64,000 bases of DNA from Allofournierella massiliensis. GTDB lineage: Bacteria; Bacillota; Clostridia; Oscillospirales; Ruminococcaceae. Position 1 is the first letter of the stretch, and the number at the start of each line of letters is the position of its first letter. Positions 36,067-43,517 of the stretch are shown here, in pieces. Under the pieces are notes generated by a model. It did not search any database. It saw nothing but the letters and a program-made list of their open reading frames with translations, and was not told where the DNA came from. The DNA lies in the NCBI RefSeq assembly GCF_021531255.1, contig NZ_JAFBIO010000001.1:434001-498000 (forward strand), read 5' to 3'. A program made the translations under genes and the position numbers.

Positions 36067-36822
36067 TTACCGGATCCAACAGGCCACGGCGTCCCGCAAG
36101 AAGCGGGCACAGCCCGGCATCTGTTTGTCGTAATAGGCGGTAAAACGCTCATCTGTCACATACAGTTCCGCAATGCCCCGGTGCCGGGCCGGGTCGTACC
36201 GGCCGGTAAAGGCAAGCCACCGGCGATGCAGGGCGGCGATTTCTTTGCCCTCCTCGCTTTCCGGGGCTGCCCCCGCCCTGACGGCACCCTCCAGCCGCCT
36301 CTGCAGTTTTTGGCCCAGTTCGTTCCATTCCCGGTATTCCTCCCGGCTCAGGTTCATAAAGTTGGCATTTGCCTGGTCTGCCTGCTCATCGCCGTATTTT
36401 GCCCGCACATCTGCCCCGTAGGCTTGTTCGTTTTCTTCTATGGCCTGTTTTTTGAAGGCCGCAAACTTTTCTTCATCCCGCATACTCTCATTCCTTTCTT
36501 CGGCCCGGATGGTATCTTTTACCGACCGGATCAGTTCTTCCAGTTCCGTCCGCCTTGCCTCCAAGGCTGTCAGGTGGCTTTGCAGGGCGGCCAGCCGGTC
36601 AAAGGAGGGGTCATCCAGACATTCCCGGATCCGGGCCAGTTCCACCCCCAGGGCCCGGTAGTACAGAATGTCCTGCAGCCGGTCCACCTGCTCGCTGCCG
36701 TAATAGCGGTAGCCGCTTTCCGCCACCCGGCTGGGTTTGAGCAGACCGATCTTGTCGTACCAGCGCAGGGTGCGGGTGGTCACCCCGGACAGCCGCGCCA
36801 GCTGCTGAATGGAATATTCCAT
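36067..36822 (-). CDS. MerR-family regulator with TipAS drug-binding domain
   Basis: A 251-residue TipA-like protein. The N-terminal MerR winged helix (SIQQLARLSGVTTRTLRWYD) and coiled coil (about 75-110) precede a TipAS domain (about 130-251) with the conserved YGDE and helical segments that bind thiopeptide-like antibiotics in relatives. The start has AAGGAGGGG upstream. Its promoter has a 19-bp spacer with a palindrome, the classic MerR target, so it probably activates itself. Confidence 0.9.
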   Translation of the reverse strand: MEYSIQQLARLSGVTTRTLRWYDKIGLLKPSRVAESGYRYYGSEQVDRLQDILYYRALGVELARIRECLDDPSFDRLAALQSHLTALEARRTELEELIRSVKDTIRAEERNESMRDEEKFAAFKKQAIEENEQAYGADVRAKYGDEQADQANANFMNLSREEYREWNELGQKLQRRLEGAVRAGAAPESEEGKEIAALHRRWLAFTGRYDPARHRGIAELYVTDERFTAYYDKQMPGCARFLRDAVACWIR

Positions 36823-36844
36823 CTTTCTCCCCCTCCTTGCCTAT

Positions 36845-36875
36845 AGTGTATCAGTTGACGGCACGTCAAAGTCAA
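36845..36875 (-). promoter_or_regulatory. MerR-type promoter/operator (19-bp spacer)
   Basis: Minus strand: TTGACT (36875-36870), a 19-bp spacer and TACACT (36850-36845). The spacer holds the dyad TTGACGTGCCGTCAA (36869-36855), with 6-bp perfect arms around 3 bp. Over-long spacers with a central dyad are the hallmark of MerR-activated promoters. Confidence 0.8.
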
Positions 36876-36891
36876 GAGAAAAATGTTCTTC

Positions 36892-36920
36892 TTTCAGCGA
36901 ACCGGAAAATCTGGTATACT
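36892..36920 (+). promoter_or_regulatory. Promoter of the 37020-39773 operon
   Basis: TTTCAG (36892-36897), 17-bp spacer, TATACT (36915-36920) with an extended -10 TGG before it. It is divergent from the MerR promoter and leads to a leader of about 93 nt before the phosphodiesterase gene. Confidence 0.6.
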
Positions 36921-37019
36921 GAACGAGCGAGGGCCCAGCGGCGACAGGCTTGATCCTGCCGCCCCGGCCAGGGCTCTGCGGAAGGTTTGCCCCCGCAAAG
37001 CCGGAACAGGAGGATTTTT

Positions 37020-37478
37020 ATGAGGATTGCCATTCTCTCCGACACCCATGGCCTGCTGCGGCCCCAGGTGGCCGAACTGCTGGAAACGGCCGACGCCATT
37101 CTGCACGGCGGCGATATCAACAAGCCGGAAATTGTCGAGCAGCTGCGCCGGTACGCCCCCCTTTACATCGTGCGGGGCAACAATGATAAAGACTGGGCCC
37201 GGGATATCCCCCACCACCTCACCGTCACCCTGGGCGGCCTGAATTTTTACCTGGTGCATAACCGGAAGGATGTCCCCACTCACCTGGAAGGGGCGGATAT
37301 TGTGGTGTTTGGCCATTCCCACAAGTACCTGCAGGAGGAAAAGGAGGGCATTCTCTGGCTTAATCCCGGCTCCTGCGGCCCCCGGCGTTTTCATCAGGAG
37401 ATCACCCTGATGCTGGCCGAAATACGGGACGGGCAGATCCAGGTGGAAAAAGTCCTGATCCCCCACGGGGTGAAATGA
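37020..37478 (+). CDS. YfcE/MJ0936-type metallophosphoesterase
   Basis: A 152-residue calcineurin-like phosphodiesterase. ILSDTHG (metal ligands D and H), GGDI, GNND, and the late FGHSHK show the full ligand set of a two-metal site. Relatives hydrolyse phosphodiesters, but the natural substrate is generally unknown. The ATG at 37020 has AGGAGG at good distance. The stop overlaps the next start (ATGA), linking it to three downstream genes. Confidence 0.92.
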   Translation: MRIAILSDTHGLLRPQVAELLETADAILHGGDINKPEIVEQLRRYAPLYIVRGNNDKDWARDIPHHLTVTLGGLNFYLVHNRKDVPTHLEGADIVVFGHSHKYLQEEKEGILWLNPGSCGPRRFHQEITLMLAEIRDGQIQVEKVLIPHGVK

Positions 37479-37996
37479 TGGAACTGGGCCTTACCTTTCC
37501 CCTTCAGCGATTCCTAAAGATGAAGCCGCCGGCCTACGGCACAGAGCCGGACCGGCGTTTTTGCTGGGACCTGCACGGGATCGACCTGCGCGGGCGAAAA
37601 TGCCTGCTGGCGGTGCACTGCCACAGCCGGTATACCTTCCTGCGTTTTGACCTGGCGCCCTTTGAATGGGAGGATATCCCCGGCCTGTTCTGTACCGGGC
37701 TGACCGAGAGCCTGGCTGCCGCCGGCTTTGCCCCCGGAGAGATTCAAGAATACCTGAAACAGGCCGGCGGCGCCCGGCTCACCCGCACCCATGGCCGGCG
37801 GGAGGTTGCCTTCCTCAACCGGGCCTGGGAGGACGTGCTGGCACTGGATTTATGCCTGGACCCTGCCAGCCAGGTACAGCCCCTTCTGGATCAGGCCGTC
37901 AACACCCGGCCCAGCCGCTGCGCGGGCTTTGAAGGGCTTGGCACAGGGCTGGCACGAATGGCAGCCACCCTGCGAAAAGGAGAACCAAAAGAATGA
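37475..37996 (+). CDS. Uncharacterised protein, possibly DUF6933-like
   Basis: A 173-residue soluble protein without signal peptide. The central CWDLHGIDLRGRKCLLAVH with YTFLRFDL resembles the DUF6933 pattern seen in several bacterial families, with moderate confidence. It overlaps both neighbours by 4 bp, so it is translated with the phosphodiesterase and the hydrolase. Confidence 0.6.
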   Translation: MMELGLTFPLQRFLKMKPPAYGTEPDRRFCWDLHGIDLRGRKCLLAVHCHSRYTFLRFDLAPFEWEDIPGLFCTGLTESLAAAGFAPGEIQEYLKQAGGARLTRTHGRREVAFLNRAWEDVLALDLCLDPASQVQPLLDQAVNTRPSRCAGFEGLGTGLARMAATLRKGEPKE

Positions 37997-38676
37997 GAAT
38001 CGAGCGATTTGCAATCGGCGCCATCCCCGCCATCCTGTACGGGGAACCCGGGAAAAAGGGATACCTTTTCCTGCATGGGCAGATGGGCCGAAAAGAAGAG
38101 GCCGAAGCCTTTGCCCGAGTGGCCTGCCCCAAAGGATTTCAGGTGCTGGCCATCGACCTGCCCGGCCATGGGCAGCGTCAGGAGCGGGGGGAAGAATTCG
38201 CCCCCTGGACAGCGGTTCCGGATATCCGGGCCGCATGGGATTGGGCGGCCTTGCGATGGAAAGCCATCTCCCTGCGGGCCAACAGTATCGGGGCCTATTT
38301 TGCCATGCTGGCCCTGGATGCCCCCTGCCGGGCTCTCCTGGTCAGCCCCATTCTGGATATGGAGGGTCTGATTCTGGCCATGATGGGCAAAGCCGGCGTG
38401 ACGGAAAGCCGACTGCGGGAAGAGGGCGAAATTGAGACTGGCTCCGGCCCCACCCTTTCCTGGGAATACCTGTGCTGGGTGCGGCAGCACCCTTCCCATG
38501 TCTGGGGCTGCCCCGTCCGCATCCTATACGGAAGCAAAGATGATATGACCCCCTGGGACACGGTACAGGCCCATGGTCAGGGGGCCAAGGTCACCCTGGC
38601 AGAGGGCGCGGGGCACTGGTTCCACACCCCCGAGGAACTGGCCCTGCTGAAAAAATGGGAGGAAACCGAACTTTGA
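37993..38676 (+). CDS. Alpha/beta hydrolase
   Basis: A 227-residue hydrolase. LFLHGQMG is the oxyanion loop, LAIDLPGHGQR a strand-turn of the fold, and RANSIGAYF the nucleophile elbow, where the first glycine of GxSxG is replaced by alanine (A-N-S-I-G). GSKDDMTPW carries the acid and GAGHWFH the histidine. The triad therefore looks intact. The substrate is unknown. It overlaps the upstream gene by 4 bp and the downstream one at TTTGA. Confidence 0.85.
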   Translation: MRIERFAIGAIPAILYGEPGKKGYLFLHGQMGRKEEAEAFARVACPKGFQVLAIDLPGHGQRQERGEEFAPWTAVPDIRAAWDWAALRWKAISLRANSIGAYFAMLALDAPCRALLVSPILDMEGLILAMMGKAGVTESRLREEGEIETGSGPTLSWEYLCWVRQHPSHVWGCPVRILYGSKDDMTPWDTVQAHGQGAKVTLAEGAGHWFHTPEELALLKKWEETEL

Positions 38677-39773
38677 ACGGAGAAGAATGTCTGATCTGCA
38701 AGGCGCCCCTGGAATATCTGACCCGGGAAGAAACCATGGAGTGCGCCATCTGCCATAAAAAAGAGCGCAGCAAGACCCGCTGTGTGCAGGGCCATTATGT
38801 GTGCAGCGAATGCCACACCCAGGGCATGGACAGCATTTTTGGCCTTTGCCTGGCCGAGACTTCCACCGACCCGGTGGCCATCCTCCGCCGGATGATGGAT
38901 CTGCCCTTCTGCCATATGCACGGGCCGGAACATCATGTGATGGTGGGGGCGGCCCTGCTCACCGCCTATAAAAATGCCGGGGGCAGCCTGGAACTGGAAC
39001 CGGCGCTCCGGGAAATGTACAGCCGGGGCAAGGAAGTGCCCGGCGGGGCCTGCGGCTTTTGGGGCGCCTGCGGTGCCGGCATCAGCGCCGGGCAGTTCCT
39101 TGCCATTGCCACCCAGTCCACCCCTCTGGCGGTGGAGCCCTGGGGGCTGAGCAACCGAATGACCGCCCGGGCCCTGGAAAGCATTGGCCGGGCCGGCGGG
39201 CCCCGCTGCTGCAAGCGGGATTCCTTCCTTGCCACCCTGGCGGCGGTGGATTTCGTCCGGGAGCATCTGGGGGTGGAAATGACCCGCAGCGTCCCCCGTT
39301 GTTCCTACAGCGCCCGGAACAGCCAATGCATCGGTTCCCGCTGCCCCTTTTCGGCGGCAAATCATAAAAAGCCCAAGGTCGCTTTCCTCTGCGTGCACAA
39401 TTCCTGCCGCAGCCAGATGGCCGAGGCCCTGGGCCGAAAACTGGCCGGCGATGTATTCGAGAGTTTTTCGGCCGGTACAGAGCCCGGCGGCCGGATCAAT
39501 CCGGACGCAGTGCGCCTGATGAAACAGGTGTGGGGGATCGATATGGAAGAGAGCCAATATTCAAAGCCCCTTACCGAGCTGCCCCCGGTGGATATCGTGA
39601 TCACCATGGGCTGCAACGTCCAATGCCCCACCCTGCCCTGTTCCCACCGGGAGGATTGGGGGCTGGAAGACCCCAGCGGCAAGGCGGACGAGGAGTTCCT
39701 GGCCGTACTGGCCCGCATTGAAGATAAAGTGCTGGACCTGAAACAGCGGATTCGGGCCGGTCGGCTGAAATAA
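38673..39773 (+). CDS. DUF5714 domain fused to an ArsC-like arsenate reductase/LMW phosphatase
   Basis: A 366-residue two-part protein. Residues about 1-230 are Cys-rich and match the DUF5714 pattern (CAICHKKERSKTRC, VCSECH, GACGFWGACGAG, CCKRDSFLA, NSQCIGSRCPF). Residues about 235-366 resemble thioredoxin-coupled arsenate reductase of the low-molecular-weight phosphatase fold: AFLCVHNSCRSQMAEA (nucleophile loop CxxxxxR), FSAGTEPGG, ITMGCNVQCPTLPC (redox cysteines) and WGLEDPSGK. No arsB/acr3 or arsR lies nearby, so a role in arsenic resistance is unproven. The TTG at 38673 is favoured because GGAGG lies upstream; an in-frame ATG at 38655 is possible. Confidence 0.82.
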   Translation: MNGEECLICKAPLEYLTREETMECAICHKKERSKTRCVQGHYVCSECHTQGMDSIFGLCLAETSTDPVAILRRMMDLPFCHMHGPEHHVMVGAALLTAYKNAGGSLELEPALREMYSRGKEVPGGACGFWGACGAGISAGQFLAIATQSTPLAVEPWGLSNRMTARALESIGRAGGPRCCKRDSFLATLAAVDFVREHLGVEMTRSVPRCSYSARNSQCIGSRCPFSAANHKKPKVAFLCVHNSCRSQMAEALGRKLAGDVFESFSAGTEPGGRINPDAVRLMKQVWGIDMEESQYSKPLTELPPVDIVITMGCNVQCPTLPCSHREDWGLEDPSGKADEEFLAVLARIEDKVLDLKQRIRAGRLK

Positions 39774-39775
39774 TC

Positions 39776-39831
39776 AAACACAAAGCCCGGGGCCTGCGAA
39801 CAGCGCAGGGGCCCGGGCTTTGTGGTGTTTA
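39776..39831. terminator. Bidirectional terminator between convergent genes
   Basis: CACAAAGCCCGGG (39779-39791) pairs with CCCGGGCTTTGTG (39812-39824), with T-rich sequence after it. It lies between the ArsC-fusion gene and the small minus-strand gene. Confidence 0.8.
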
Positions 39832-40035
39832 TTCCGGCCGGCTTTCCAGCTCCTTTTGAATGAGCCCCACCGCCAGCTCAAAGGCCTGGATGCGTCGGTT
39901 GGCCAGGGTGAGCTGAGATTTATAGCGGGCAGGGTTTTCCTTGCCCTCCAGGGTTTTGACGGTCTGCCGCAGCTTGTGCAGGGTGGAATCGATCTGCCGC
40001 CGGGCCTCCTGCAGTTCCTCTTTGGTGTATTCCAT
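39829..40035 (-). CDS. Small coiled-coil protein
   Basis: A 68-residue, mostly helical and highly charged protein (EYTKEELQEARRQIDSTL onward, then KSQLTLANRRIQAFEL), probably a short coiled coil. No family recognised. The start at 40035 has GGGAGGG upstream. Confidence 0.65.
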   Translation of the reverse strand: MEYTKEELQEARRQIDSTLHKLRQTVKTLEGKENPARYKSQLTLANRRIQAFELAVGLIQKELESRPE

Positions 40036-40357
40036 ATCTGCCCTCCCGGTTTGTCTGGTATATCCAGTATAGCATACATCGGGCACAGGAAACCGGGCGA
40101 AAGTGCCGGCAGCTGCGCAGAAAACAACCCGCCAGAAAGATACTCTCATGAATTTGAAAAGCAAAAATTCCAAAGCCCCCCATCATGCTGGATGAAAAGC
40201 CGGATGCTGTTCCCGAACAGGCATCCGGCTTATTTTGTATAGATCTTAATTTGATTTTAATGCGCTTGGGCAATCTCTTATCATTTCATAATATTTCCCA
40301 TGCTACGATGAAAACGCCCATGCACACTACAGAAAGACTGGGCAGGAGAAAAGACAT
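40036..40357 (+). other. Non-coding gap with an orphan terminator-like hairpin
   Basis: No gene is supported in this 322-bp stretch. It contains an 11-bp perfect stem (40197-40207 with 40221-40231) followed by ATTTTG. The only frame ending just before the hairpin is a 15-codon one from 40148 (MNLKSKNSKAPHHAG), which may be chance or a leader peptide. The minus-strand promoter of the small coiled-coil gene (TATACT near 40066-40071) probably lies at its left end. Confidence 0.4.
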
Positions 40358-40747
40358 ATGGAAAAGATACAGCAAACACAACCAGATATCGGGGCAGGTT
40401 TAGGCTGTTCCCTGCCTGCCGGGAAGCTAAAAATCTTTTTTGGCTACGCAGCAGGTGTGGGCAAAACCTACGCCATGCTGGAGGCAGCCCATCAGGCCCG
40501 GAAAGAAGGCCTGGATGTTGTGGTGGGCTATGTGGAGCCGCATGCCCGACCGGATACACTGGCTCTCTTGGAGGGGCTGGAAATTTTGCCCGGCAAAGAG
40601 ATTGATTATCGCGGAATTACGCTGAAAGAGTTTGACCTGGACCATGCCCTGCAAAGAAGGCCCCAACTGATTCTGCTGGACAAATTGGCTCACAGCAATG
40701 CCCAAGGGTGTCGGCACACCAAGCGATATCAGGATGTGGAAGAATAG
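40358..40747 (+). pseudogene. KdpD N-terminal fragment
   Basis: A 129-codon frame matching the cytoplasmic N-terminal KdpD domain. Walker A is GYAAGVGKTYAML (about 29-41), followed by VVVGYVEPHARP, and Walker B is LILLDKLAHSN, where the usual DE is DK. It ends at RYQDVEE, exactly where full KdpD continues with the helix before DVYTTLNIQH. It lacks the transmembrane, GAF and kinase parts. Either it is a truncated paralogue of the KdpD at 43518-46163 or a stand-alone regulatory domain; such short KdpD forms exist in some bacteria. An SD (AGGAGAAAA) is present. Confidence 0.65.
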
Positions 40748-40824
40748 CAGAGCCGCTTACCGCAGTCTGACTACAGGGGCTGCCGCTTTAAAAAACAGCC
40801 GCAGATAAACGGAATTCCTTGCGT

Positions 40825-40861
40825 CTTAATGCCGCCTTAATATCCGCCTTGATACATTAAT
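40825..40861 (+). promoter_or_regulatory. Phased direct repeats upstream of ktrB (candidate KdpE sites)
   Basis: CTTAAT (40825-40830), CTTAAT (40836-40841), CTTGAT (40848-40853) and ATTAAT (40856-40861) recur at about one helical turn (11, 12 and 8 bp), each of the first three preceded by CGC or CGT. Tandem half-sites with about 11-bp phasing are typical of OmpR/KdpE-type response regulators. An AT-rich promoter region (TATAAA at 40893-40898) follows. Confidence 0.55.
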
Positions 40862-40932
40862 ACCCCCTTTAGGCCAAATATGGATAATGGGGTATAAAGA
40901 AGAAATAAAGGTGTATTAAGAGGTGGAGGCTT

Positions 40933-42267
40933 ATGCGGCAATTTTTGCATAAGAACAATAAGTCCCCTTTCCGGGTTATTATTTTGGGATTTCTCTTGGT
41001 CATTTTAATGGGAAGCTTTCTTCTTATGCTTCCGATATCCACACAGGAGGGAGTCAGCACACCTTTTTTGGAGGCCCTGTTCACTTCCACATCTGCTGTC
41101 TGCGTAACGGGGCTGGTGATTTACGATACCGCTACATACTGGTCGAATTTTGGCCAATTGATCATTATTTTGCTGATACAGATAGGTGGGCTGGGGGTCG
41201 TCACGGTAGCCGGCGCCTTTTCCATTCTCTCGGGCCGAAAAATCGGCCTCATGCAGCGCAGCACCATGCAGGAAGCCATTGCGGCCCCCCATGTGGGCGG
41301 GATCGTCCGTCTGACCCAGTTTATTCTGAAAACCGCTTTGGCCGTTGAATTGCTGGGGGCAACGCTTCTTTTCCCTGTGTTTTGCAAAGAGTTTGGCATT
41401 GTACAGGGCGCCTGGTACGCGTTGTTCCACTCCATATCCGCTTTCTGCAATGCAGGTTTTGATCTGATGGGGATAAAAGCCCCCTTTTCTTCCCTAACAG
41501 ATTATGCGGCCCAGCCGGTTGTCTCTGTTGTGATCGCGCTTTTGATTGTGGTGGGAGGAATTGGCTTTCTCACCTGGGAGGATATCCATACAAATCGGCT
41601 GAATCTGCATAAGTACCGGATGCAGAGCAAGGTGATTCTAGCGGTGACCGGGATCCTGATCCTGCTCCCCACGCTCTATTTTTTCTTTTTTGAATTCACG
41701 GATTCACCCATGGGGGAGCGGATCCTTCTATCTGTTTTTCAGGCCATCACGCCCAGAACCGCCGGTTTCAATACAGCAGATCTCACGGCCTTGAGCGAAA
41801 CCGGGCAGTGGATGATTCTGATTTTGATGCTGGTGGGCGGCTCCCCGGGTTCTACCGCCGGCGGCATGAAAACTACCACTCTGGCGGTTTTATCGGCAAG
41901 TATTTTTGCGGTTTTTCGCTGCAGAGAGACCCCGCACCTTTTCAATCGGCGGGTACCAAATGAAACCGTGACCCAGGCAGCCGCCATCATGATGATGTAT
42001 CTGACCCTGTTTTTAACCGGCGGGCTGATCATCAGCAGATTGGAGAACCTGCCTGTTCTCACCTGCCTTTTTGAAACCGCTTCCGCCATAGGAACGGTAG
42101 GCCTTTCTTTGGGAATCACACCGCATCTGGGGTGTATATCCCATCTGATTTTAATTGTCCTGATGTTTTTTGGCCGGGTCGGCGGGCTGACGCTGATATT
42201 TGCAGCCCTTTCCAGCATCCAGGGCAGCAGCGCCCGGCTCCCTCAGGAGCGAATCACCGTTGGGTAA
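40933..42267 (+). CDS. ktrB: Potassium transporter subunit KtrB (TrkH/KtrB family)
   Basis: A 444-residue membrane protein with four M1-P-M2 repeats. Pore-loop motifs SAVCVTGL and SAFCNAGFDL are the first two selectivity-filter loops. ITPRTAGFN and SAIGTVGLSLG are the third and fourth, with the GGSPGSTAGGMKT segment between. It imports K+ (with Na+ coupling in relatives) and is gated by KtrA, encoded 18 bp downstream. Confidence 0.93.
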   Translation: MRQFLHKNNKSPFRVIILGFLLVILMGSFLLMLPISTQEGVSTPFLEALFTSTSAVCVTGLVIYDTATYWSNFGQLIIILLIQIGGLGVVTVAGAFSILSGRKIGLMQRSTMQEAIAAPHVGGIVRLTQFILKTALAVELLGATLLFPVFCKEFGIVQGAWYALFHSISAFCNAGFDLMGIKAPFSSLTDYAAQPVVSVVIALLIVVGGIGFLTWEDIHTNRLNLHKYRMQSKVILAVTGILILLPTLYFFFFEFTDSPMGERILLSVFQAITPRTAGFNTADLTALSETGQWMILILMLVGGSPGSTAGGMKTTTLAVLSASIFAVFRCRETPHLFNRRVPNETVTQAAAIMMMYLTLFLTGGLIISRLENLPVLTCLFETASAIGTVGLSLGITPHLGCISHLILIVLMFFGRVGGLTLIFAALSSIQGSSARLPQERITVG

Positions 42268-42285
42268 CGAAAGAATGGAGGACTT

Positions 42286-42936
42286 ATGAAAACCATTTTA
42301 TTGATTGGTCTGGGCCGTTTTGGCCGCCATATTGCCATGCAGCTGAACGAACTGAATCACCAGGTTATGGCAATAGACAACAACGAGGAAAGGGTCAACG
42401 CCGTTCTGCCCTTTGTGACCAATGCCCAGATTGGGGACAGCACCAACGCAGAATTTCTTTCTGCCCTTGGTGTGCGAAATTTTGATGTTTGCATTGTTGC
42501 CATCGGAGATAATTTTCAAAGCTCCCTGGAGACAGCTTCCCTGCTAAAAGAATTGGGCGCCAAAAAAGTGGTGGCAAGAGCCGCGCGGGATGTTCAGGCA
42601 AAGTTTTTGCTCCGCAACGGTGCCGATGAGGTGGTCTATCCCGAAAAGCAGATGGCAATCTGGACGGCCATCCGGTACAGCTCCGACCATATTTGCGACT
42701 ACATTGCTCTGGGGGATGACCACGCGATCTTTGAAATAGAAGTTCCTGATAGCTGGGTAGGGAAAACCATCGGGCAATTGGATGTGCGCAAGCACTACAA
42801 TGTCAACATCATGGCAATCAAGCAAAGCGGGAAATTTGCCATGACGGTCATTACCCCGGACACCTGCCTGCCGGAAAACAGCACGATCCTGGTTTTGGGA
42901 ACACAGCGAGATATCCAGAAGTGCTTCCATATATGA
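42286..42936 (+). CDS. ktrA: Potassium channel regulatory subunit KtrA
   Basis: A 216-residue RCK protein. The N-terminal Rossmann fold LLIGLGRFGRHIA (about 5-17) binds nucleotide (ADP/ATP in KtrA), with D at the end of beta-2 (VMAIDNNEER). The C-terminal RCK_C domain (about 140-216) binds c-di-AMP in many Firmicutes. It assembles as a ring on KtrB. The SD is GGAGG. The operon continues with an unknown gene, then kdpD and kdpE. Confidence 0.93.
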   Translation: MKTILLIGLGRFGRHIAMQLNELNHQVMAIDNNEERVNAVLPFVTNAQIGDSTNAEFLSALGVRNFDVCIVAIGDNFQSSLETASLLKELGAKKVVARAARDVQAKFLLRNGADEVVYPEKQMAIWTAIRYSSDHICDYIALGDDHAIFEIEVPDSWVGKTIGQLDVRKHYNVNIMAIKQSGKFAMTVITPDTCLPENSTILVLGTQRDIQKCFHI

Positions 42937-42979
42937 GTATGGCGCCCTTGCGACGCAAGGAAGAAGGATAGAAACGAAA

Positions 42980-43477
42980 ATGGAAGATATCATCTTACTG
43001 GGCAGCTTTGCCGCCATTGCCGTATTCGGATATTTTCTCATGACAAAAGTGGATCATTTCCTGGATACCATCCAGCAGGAGGACCGGGAGCCGGAGCCCA
43101 TCATCTGTTTTCATATTGCCACCTCCTGTTTCAGCGCCATACCGGCTGTTTCCAATATTGTGGAAGATATCCACCACCGGTACCCCAATGTACATTGCAA
43201 GCTGTCTGTCGGATACGAACAGGAGGTCATCCAGTCCTTCGCCTGCGGAGAAGCCGATGTGGCCATTATATCCGCCGATTCTGACGCAGAGAGCCAAACG
43301 TTGGCCCAGTGGAAACGGATCGCCCTGAATCCGAAGCCTTTCTGCCTGGATAACGGAATCATCAAGGTGAACACGGTGGGAAAAGAGGCAAAATATCAGA
43401 AAGTTTTGTGGAAACGCCGGGAAAATGAATTCCTGGTCATCTATTTTATTCATCGCCTGTGCGGACGGCAGATATAA
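42980..43477 (+). CDS. Uncharacterised membrane-anchored protein of the K+ locus
   Basis: A 165-residue protein with one N-terminal helix (about 4-22), followed by a soluble domain. The PIICFHIATSCFSAIPAVSNI and HHRYPNVHCKLSVGYEQEVIQSFACGEADVAIISA patterns recall half of a LysR-effector or type 2 periplasmic-binding domain (substrate-binding strand and the GxADVAI turn). No family name can be given. It sits between ktrA and kdpD, so it may sense or scaffold the K+ system (inference). Confidence 0.6.
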   Translation: MEDIILLGSFAAIAVFGYFLMTKVDHFLDTIQQEDREPEPIICFHIATSCFSAIPAVSNIVEDIHHRYPNVHCKLSVGYEQEVIQSFACGEADVAIISADSDAESQTLAQWKRIALNPKPFCLDNGIIKVNTVGKEAKYQKVLWKRRENEFLVIYFIHRLCGRQI

Positions 43478-43517
43478 AATCATGCTATAATACATTTGCT
43501 TGAAAGGAGGGATTGTA

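Noticed and set aside
36892-36990. Possible small gene between the MerR and phosphodiesterase genes
   Set aside because: No ribosome site or stable frame; it is best explained as divergent promoters and a leader.
38673-39773. Arsenic-resistance operon
   Set aside because: Only an ArsC-like domain is present; there is no arsR, arsB/acr3, arsA or arsM within the window.
40825-40861. CRISPR-like repeats
   Set aside because: The repeats are only 6-9 bp at about 11-bp spacing with no spacers and no cas genes; they fit regulator half-sites.
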